Shown: positions 6,432-11,268 of the stretch, piece after piece
Numbering within the stretch: position 1 is the first letter of the stretch
Layout: each line of letters begins with the position of its first letter
Assembly (NCBI GenBank): GCA_905221605.1
Contig: CAJNDS010001672.1
Location: 1 to 11,268, forward strand
Length of the DNA stretch: 11,268 nucleotides
Direction of reading: 5' to 3'
Source: Symbiodinium natans
Taxonomy: Eukaryota; Sar; Dinophyceae; Suessiales; Symbiodiniaceae
The notes under the pieces: model-generated
Told to the model about the DNA's origin: nothing
Seen by the model: the letters and a program-made list of their open reading frames with translations, nothing else
The model's database searches: none
Program-made: the position numbers and the translations under genes

Positions 6432-6623
6432 GGAGGCCCGTCCTGGCGAAGCCAGAATTGCTTGTGTTTTGCGGCCCTGAAAGCGGGGCCGCCCGACTTC
6501 CCCATAATTTGGGCTTCGTCCTTGCAATGCTGCTGGCCCGCCAGTTGAGCTGCAGGTCTTTGTTGGTGTTTTCTGTGGATAGGAGTCACGCTTCAAGCTC
6601 TGGGGAGTTGACCAATGTGGCCT
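6432..6623 (+). repeat. D module, copy 3
   Basis: 192 bp and almost the same as D1 (CATAATTTGGG, ACCAATGTGG), although the C copy before it resembles C2b. The hairpin is intact. CGTCCTTGCAATG is private. Confidence 0.92.
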
Positions 6624-6810
6624 CAACGTTTTCTGCGGTTGTGCAGAGTCGTTTGCTAGACATTGCAGAATGAAAGTTTTTTGGCAGGCTTGGGCTTTGA
6701 ACAGCAAAGATATTTAAGCGTGTTGCAGGCCCGGATTTTAAGTTGCCATGCGCCCAATGAAGAAGAAGATTTTGGGGACGGGCGACGTCCCCAGCGACAG
6801 GGTTGTGCAC
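6624..6810 (+). repeat. A module, copy 4
   Basis: Nearly the same as copy 2, including the intact GGGGACG/CGTCCCC hairpin (about 6774-6792), the TATA-like word at 6709-6718 and the junction E-box at 6808-6813. Confidence 0.9.
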
Positions 6811-7218
6811 GTGGGTTTGGAGTGGGTTTGACCATGTTTTGAAGGGACTGAGAATAGCGGGTGGGTTTGGGGTGGGTTCAGCGTGGGTTTGGGGTGGGTT
6901 TGGCTGGGTTTGACCATGCTTTGAATGGACTGGGGTGGGTTTGGCCATGTTTTGAATGGACTCGGGGTGGGTTGGGCCTGTCTAGAAGGGGTGCGGGTGG
7001 GTGGGGGTGGGTTTGACCGTGTTTTGAAGGTGGGATGGCTTTGGGGTGGTTTTGACCATGCTTTGACGGGGCTGGGATGAGGGTAGCTTCCGGGTGGGCT
7101 TGGGGTGGGCTTGGGCGGGTTTGACCATGCTATGAAGGGGCTGGGTTGGGTGTGACCTCTTTTGAAAGGGTTGGGGTGAGGGGGGGTTGACTGTGTTTGG
7201 AAGAGGCTGGGAAGGGGG
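6811..7218 (+). repeat. G-rich 31-bp minisatellite (B module, copy 4)
   Basis: Lacks the same minisatellite unit as copy 1 (near 7078) and shares TTTGGCCATG and TGTTTGGAAG with it. The shared deletion makes common descent or conversion from a unit-1-like copy likely. CCTGTCTAGAAGG is private to this copy. Confidence 0.93.
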
Positions 7219-7739
7219 CTTGATTTCCACAGCAAGTGCTAGGAGACCGAGTTCCTGCCTCGGCTTAACCTGCTTGAGAACATAGCGAAGGTCACTTTCC
7301 TGCTGCATGGTGGAGGCCCTCCACCCCCGTAGAGTCTTAACAAAACGGACCAAGGTGGCGAGCTGCCCGCGAACGGCGGAGTCGTTGTGTTCCCGAATTA
7401 AAAAACATTGTTTTGTTATTCCGGGAAACCTAGGACTCCACGGCACTTTATTGGTTAATTGCAATTTGCGAGGACTCCGCCGACTCCGCCGAGGCTTGTC
7501 ACGCCGACTCCGCCAGAGCTACAGTTGGTGCCCCTCTACTCTTGATTAGCGACGCTGCGTAAGTGGGCAGGGGTAGAGTTGCGGGAAGAGCACGTGACTA
7601 TTAGCTGAAAGTGTATAGTAACATAGTAGAAGCAGAAGGCCGTGTGCGCGTGAGGCTTGCAGCTGTGATTCTGTGACCTCGAAATCTGGGGTCGAAAAAT
7701 CCAGGCAATTCTGGCTTCGGGTGTGTGGGCCTCCCCTGT
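7219..7739 (+). repeat. P module, copy 4 (mosaic)
   Basis: TTCCGGGAA 7419-7427, ATTGG 7450-7454 (in TTTATTGG, not CTATTGG), ATTGCAAT 7458-7465 and E-box 7591-7596. The left end has the unit-1 variant CTGCTGCATGG. From about 7536 the unit-3 variants CTACTCTTG, GACGCTGCG, GTATAGTAACATAG and CTCGAAATC follow. The left C-bracketing arm is 7705-7734. Confidence 0.85.
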
Positions 7740-8189
7740 GCAAGTTTCTCTCATGTTGATCACTTCCACAAGAAAGCTGCCTGCGGAGGTCGTGGTTCTC
7801 AGTAATTGCTCTTTCCACGTTGAGTGCTTGTCTGTGGGCCAGAGTCGCCTGAGTGTAGCAGTCTGGAAAGCGCCAAAAATAGAAGAATTCGCGGCCCCAA
7901 ATCTGGGGCCGCCAAACGGCCCCAATTTTGGGGTCGCAGTTTCACCCCCCCCAATCTAGTTCCAAATTGTATTGCGGGAGCTGGGTCCATTTCGCGGCCC
8001 CATTCTTGGGGCCGCGAGACGGCCCGTTTTTTTGGCCCTTGAATTTGAGCTTGTGGGCGCAAGCAACCGGATCGCGCCTGCCCTTTTTCTAGTAACTTTG
8101 GGCAGCGTCGCGCTGAGCGTGCGGGGGCTTGTCCGAAGCAGCTGCACGCTCGCCTTTGTAATGCTGCAGTGAGGCAGAACTGCAACTGT
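7740..8189 (+). repeat. C element 4a
   Basis: Variant class: eight Cs, GCCCGT, GAAGCAGCTG, GCCTTTGTAATG. Private changes are CCAAATCTGGGG in the left hairpin loop, CCATTCTTGGGG in the right loop and GTATTGCGGG. Both hairpin stems remain paired. Confidence 0.95.
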
Positions 8190-8635
8190 GCAAGTTTCTC
8201 TCATGTTGATCACTTCCACAAGAAAGCTGCCTGCGGAGGTCGTGGTTCTCAGTAATTGCTCTTTCCACGTTGAGTGCTTGTCTGTGGGCCAGAGTCGCCT
8301 GAGTGTAGCAGTCTGGAAAGCGCCAAAAATAGAAGAATTCGCGGCCCCAAAACTGGGGCCGCCAAACGGCCCCAATTTTGGGGTCGCAGTTTCACCCCCA
8401 ATCTAGTTCCAAATTGTACTGCGGGAGCTGGGTCCATTTCGCGGCCCCATTTTTGGGGCCGCGAGACGGCCCGTTTTTTTGGCCCTTGAATTTGAGCCTG
8501 TGGGCGCAAGCAACCCGATCGCGCCTGCCCTTTTCTAGTAACTTTGGGCAGCGTCGCGGTGAGCGTGCGGGGGCTTGTCCGAAGCAGCTGCACGCTCGTC
8601 TTTGTAATGCTGCAGTGAGGCAGAACTGCAACTGT
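8190..8635 (+). repeat. C element 4b
   Basis: Variant class: five Cs, GCCCGT, GAAGCAGCTG with GTCTTTGTAATG, a mix of the two main 3'-end types also seen in C5b. GCGGTGAGCG is private. Confidence 0.95.
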
Positions 8636-8827
8636 GGAGGCCCGTCCTGGCGAAGCCAGAATTGCTTGTGTTTTGCGGCCCTGAAAGCGGGGCCGCCCGA
8701 CTTCCCCATAACTTGGGCTTCGTCCTGGCAATGCTGCTGGCCCGCCAGTTGAGCTGCAGGTCTTTGTTGGTGTTTTCTGTGGATAGGAGTCACGCTTCAA
8801 GCTCTGGTGAGTTGACCAACGTGGCCT
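8636..8827 (+). repeat. D module, copy 4
   Basis: 192 bp of the CATAACTTGGG/ACCAACGTGG type with an intact hairpin. CTCTGGTGAGTTG is private. Confidence 0.92.
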
Positions 8828-9015
8828 CAACGTTTTCTGAGGTTGTGCAGAGTCGCTTGCTAGACATTGCAGAATGAAAGTTTTTTTGGCAGGCTTGGGC
8901 TTTGAACAGCAAAGATATTTAAGCGTGTTGCAGGCCCGGATTTTAAGTTGCCATGCGCCCAATGAAGAAGAAGATTTTGGGGAAGGGCGACGTCCCCAGC
9001 GACAGGGTTGTGCAC
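8828..9015 (+). repeat. A module, copy 5
   Basis: TATA-like word at 8914-8923 and junction E-box at 9013-9018. The hairpin left arm reads GGGGAAG instead of GGGGACG, which weakens the stem. The T run in GAAAGTTTTTTTGG is one base longer than in copies 1, 2 and 4. Confidence 0.9.
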
Positions 9016-9448
9016 GTGGGTTTGGAGTGGGTTTGACCATGTTTTGAAGGGACTGAGAATAGCGGGTGGGTTTGGGGTGGGTTCGGCGTGGATTTGGGGT
9101 GGGTTTGGCTGGGTTTGACCATGCTTTGAATGGACTGGGGTGGGTTTGACCGTGTTTTGAATGGACTCGGGGTGGGTTGGACCTGTTTAGAAGGGGTGCG
9201 GGTGGGTGGGGTGGGTTTGACCGTGTTTTGAAGGTGGGATGGCTTCGGGGTGGTTTTGACCATGTGTTGACGGGGCTGGGATGGGTTTGACCATGTTTTG
9301 AAAGGGCTGAGGGTAGCTTTCGGGTGGATTTGAGGTGGGCTTGGGCGGGTTTGACCATGCTATGAAGGGGCTGGGTTGGGTTTGACCTCTTTTGAAAGGG
9401 TTGGGGTGAGGGGGGCTTGACTGTGTTTTGAAGAGGCTGGGAAGGGGG
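9016..9448 (+). repeat. G-rich 31-bp minisatellite (B module, copy 5)
   Basis: Full-length form. Private changes such as GGCGTGGATTTGG, GGTGGATTTGAGGTGG and CATGTGTTGACGG interrupt some of the G runs, so the quadruplex potential is a little lower than in other copies. Confidence 0.92.
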
Positions 9449-9944
9449 CTTGATTTCCACAGCAAGTGCTAGGAGACCGAGTTCCTGCCTCGGCTTAACC
9501 TGCTTGAGAACATAGCGAAGGTCACCTTCCTGCTGCGCGATGGAGGCCCTCCACCCCCGTAGAGTCTTAGCAAAACGGACCAAAGTGGTGAGCCTGCCCG
9601 CGAACGGCGGAGTCGCTGTGTTCCCGAATTAAAAAACATTGTTTTGTTATTCCGGGAAACCTAGGACTCCACGGCACTCTATTGGTAAATTGCAATTTGC
9701 GAGGACTCCGCCGACTCCGCCGAGGCTTGTCACGCCGACTCCGCCAGAGCTACAGTAGGTGCCCGCGTAAGTGGGCAGGGGTACAGTTGCGGGAAGAGCA
9801 CGTGACTATTCGCTGGAAGTGTATCAGATAGTAGAAGCAGAAGGCAGTGTGCGCGTGAGGCTTGCAGCTGTGATTCTGTCACCTCCAAATCTGGGGTCGA
9901 AAAATCTAGGCAATTCTGGCTTCGTGTGTGTGGGCCTCCCCTGT
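9449..9944 (+). repeat. P module, copy 5 (shortened)
   Basis: TTCCGGGAA 9650-9658, CTATTGG 9679-9685, ATTGCAAT 9689-9696 and E-box 9799-9804 are kept. About 20 bases after GTAGGTGCCC (near 9761), including the CTAATC/GATTAG palindrome, are missing. GTATCAGATAG links it with copy 2. The left C-bracketing arm is 9910-9939. Confidence 0.85.
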
Positions 9945-10383
9945 GCAAGTTTCTCTCATGTTGATCACTTCCACAAGAAAGCTGCCCGCGGAGGTCGTGG
10001 TTCTCATTGCTTTTTCCACGTTGGGGGCTTGTCTGTGGGCCAGAGTCGCCTGAGTAGCAGTCTGGAAAGCCACAAAAATAGAAGAATTCGCGAATTTTGG
10101 GGCCGCCAAACGGCCCCAATTTTGGGGTCGCAGTTTCACCCCCCCCAATCTAGTTCCAAATTGTACTGCGGGAGCTGGGTCCATTTCGCGGCCCCATTTT
10201 TGGGGCCGCGAGACGGCCCTTTTTTTTGGCCCTTGAATTTGAGCCTGTGGGCGCAAGCAACCCGATCGCGCCTGCTCTTTTTCTAGTAACTTTGGGCAGC
10301 GTCGCCCTGAGCGTGCGGGGGCTTGTCCGAATCAGCTGCACGCTCGTCTTTGCAATGCTGCAGTGAGGCAGAACTGCAACTGT
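9945..10383 (+). repeat. C element 5a (left hairpin damaged)
   Basis: A 439-bp copy with eight Cs, GCCCTT, GAATCAGCTG. The left hairpin is rearranged: after GAATTCGCG it reads AATTTTGGGGCCGCC, losing the GCGGCCCC arm near 10090. TCTCATTGC replaces TCTCAGTAATTGC and GTTGGGGGC replaces GTTGAGTGC. The right hairpin is intact. Confidence 0.94.
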
Positions 10384-10828
10384 GCAAGTTTCTCTCATGT
10401 TGATCACTTCCACAAGAAAGCTGCCTGCGGAGGTCGTGGTTCTCAGTAATTGCTCTTTCCACGTTGAGTGCTTGTCTGTGGGCCAGAGTCGCCTGAGTGT
10501 AGCAGTCTGGAAAGCGCCAAAAATAGAAGAATTCGCGGCCCCAAAACTGGGGCCGCCAAACGGCCCCAATTTTGGGGTCGCAGTTTCACCCCCCAATCTA
10601 GTTCCAAATTGTACTGCGGGAGCTGGGTCCATTTCGCGGCCCCATTTTTGGGGCCGCGAGACGGCCCGTTTTTTTGGCCCTTGAATTTGAGCCTGTGGGC
10701 GCAAGCAACCGGATCGCGCCTGCCCTTTTTCTAGTAACTTTGGGCAGCGTCGCGCTGGTGCGGGGGCTTGTCCGAAGCAGCTGCACGCTCGTCTTTGTAA
10801 TGCTGCAGTGAGGCAGACCTGCAACTGT
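10384..10828 (+). repeat. C element 5b
   Basis: Variant class: six Cs, GCCCGT, GAAGCAGCTG with GTCTTTGTAATG, close to C4b. It has lost about four bases in CGCGCTGGTGCGG (usually CGCGCTGAGCGTGCGG) near 10755. Confidence 0.95.
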
Positions 10829-11020
10829 GGAGGCCCATCCTGGCGAAGCCAGAATTGCTTGTGTTTTGCGGCCCTGAAAGCGGTCTCGCCCGACGTCCCC
10901 GTAACTTGGGCTTCGTCCTGGCAATGCTGCTGGCCCGCCAGTTGAGCTGCAGGTCTTTGTTGGTGTTTTCTGTGGATAGGAGTCACGCTTCAAGGTCTGG
11001 GGAGTTGACCAACGTGGCCT
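10829..11020 (+). repeat. D module, copy 5 (hairpin lost)
   Basis: 192 bp. The right arm of the central hairpin is changed to GCGGTCTCGCCC, so GCGGCCC no longer has a partner. GACGTCCCCGTAAC replaces GACTTCCCCATAAC. The outer arms are still present. Confidence 0.92.
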
Positions 11021-11185
11021 CAACGTTTTCTGCGGTTGTGCAGAGTCGTTTGCTTTTTGGCAGGCTTGGGCTTTGAACAGCAAAGATATTTAAGCGTGTT
11101 GCAGGCCCGGATTTTGAGTTGCCATGCGCCCAATGAAGAAGAAGATTCTGGGGAGGGCGACGTCCCCAGCGACAGGGTTGTGCAC
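11021..11185 (+). repeat. A module, copy 6 (internally deleted)
   Basis: Lacks the segment with ACATTGCAGAATGAAAG that lies 50-70 bases before the TATA-like word in other copies; the TATA-like word itself is kept at 11085-11094. The hairpin left arm is also altered (GGGGAGGGCG). The junction E-box is at 11183-11188. Confidence 0.9.
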
Positions 11186-11268
11186 GTGGTTTTGTAGGGG
11201 GTTTGACCATGTTTTGAAGGGACTGAGAATAGCGGGTGGGTTTGGGGTGGGTTCGGCGTGGGTTTGGG
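11186..11268 (+). repeat. G-rich minisatellite (B module, copy 6, cut by window end)
   Basis: The first 83 bases of the array. Two early changes (GGTTTTGTAGGGGG) distinguish it from other copies. TTCGGCGTGG is shared with copy 5. Confidence 0.9.

Larger units (their letters stand above)
3945..6623 (+). repeat. Long tandem unit 3 (A-B-P-C-C-C-D)
   Basis: The longest unit (2679 bp), because it holds three C copies. Modules are A 3945-4130, B 4131-4563, P 4564-5084, C 5085-5534, 5535-5983 and 5984-6431, D 6432-6623. Its P variants CTACTCTTGATTAG and GTATAGTAACATAG are shared only with unit 4. Its D shares CATAATTTGGG and ACCAATGTGG with unit 1, so different parts of this unit have different closest relatives. 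Confidence 0.96.
6624..8827 (+). repeat. Long tandem unit 4 (A-B-P-C-C-D), mosaic
   Basis: A 2204-bp unit with modules A 6624-6810, B 6811-7218, P 7219-7739, C 7740-8189 and 8190-8635, D 8636-8827. Its B and the left of P carry unit-1 variants (TTTGGCCATG, loss of one minisatellite unit, TGTTTGGAAG, CTGCTGCATGG). The right part of P carries unit-3 variants. The switch lies between about 7310 and 7536. Confidence 0.96.
8828..11020 (+). repeat. Long tandem unit 5 (A-B-P-C-C-D), partly degraded
   Basis: A 2193-bp unit with modules A 8828-9015, B 9016-9448, P 9449-9944, C 9945-10383 and 10384-10828, D 10829-11020. It has more private changes than units 1-4: a deletion of roughly 20 bases in P near 9761 that removes the CTAATC/GATTAG palindrome, a rearranged left hairpin in its first C near 10090, and a broken hairpin in D near 10870-10890. 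Confidence 0.95.
11021..11268 (+). repeat. Long tandem unit 6, 5' part only
   Basis: The sixth copy is cut by the window end after module A (11021-11185) and the start of B (11186-11268). Its A module lacks about 22 bases, seen in all other copies, between GTTTGCT and TTTTTGGCAGG. The array clearly continues beyond the window. Confidence 0.95.

Noticed and set aside
8249-9583. A 444-residue proline-rich open frame on the minus strand across C4b, D, A and B.
   Set aside because: It runs through tandem repeats of clearly different kinds. The matching stretches in the other units are broken by indels, and the minisatellite is open in more than one minus-strand frame with different peptides. The G-rich + strand simply lacks stop codons in reverse. 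No domain is recognisable.
1-11268. The near-identical units as an assembly artefact.
   Set aside because: Each unit has private substitutions, deletions and its own C count, so they are not copies of one read. Misjoins between units remain possible and can only be excluded with spanning long reads.

Overview
The window contains no gene I can support. It is non-coding tandem-repeat DNA with two nested levels. The long unit runs head to tail on the + strand: five complete copies (1-1741, 1742-3944, 3945-6623, 6624-8827, 8828-11020) and the first 248 bases of a sixth (11021-11268). The start of the unit is an arbitrary phase set by the window edge. The setting looks eukaryotic: nested satellite, degenerate minisatellite, no prokaryotic genes, many eukaryote-like regulatory motifs. 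The species cannot be named. A macrosatellite or subtelomeric array, an rDNA intergenic spacer, or the repeat region of a large DNA virus would all fit. No rRNA, tRNA or known protein family is visible to choose between them.

Each unit has the same order of modules. A (about 165-190 bp) carries a TATA-like GATATTTAAG. B (405-433 bp) is a G-rich degenerate 31-bp minisatellite full of canonical G-quadruplex motifs, all on the + strand. P (about 496-521 bp) has a promoter-like cluster of motifs: a TTCN3GAA palindrome, an inverted CCAAT box, ATTGCAAT, repeated CTCCGCC and an E-box CACGTG. C (430-450 bp) occurs once, twice or three times per unit (1, 2, 3, 2, 2). D (190-192 bp) closes the unit. 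Unit length (1741, 2203, 2679, 2204, 2193 bp) is set almost entirely by the number of C copies.

The most notable structure is C with its flanks. A 30-bp sequence ending 5 bases before the first C recurs in inverted orientation directly after the last C. Inside C two further inverted-repeat pairs share nearly the same centre, including GC-rich hairpins. The cassette therefore looks like a foldback or MITE-like element that has itself multiplied in tandem through a 5-bp CTGTG direct repeat at its edges. D holds a second, smaller foldback that reuses the same arm sequence.

Diagnostic variants show that the copies are mosaics. The B/P part of unit 4 is unit-1-like on the left and unit-3-like on the right, and the three C copies of unit 3 combine types found elsewhere. 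This is the footprint of unequal exchange and gene conversion. Units 5 and 6 carry extra deletions and broken hairpins, perhaps because they lie nearer an array edge. All functional statements (promoters, R-loops, mobility) are inferences from motif and structure.
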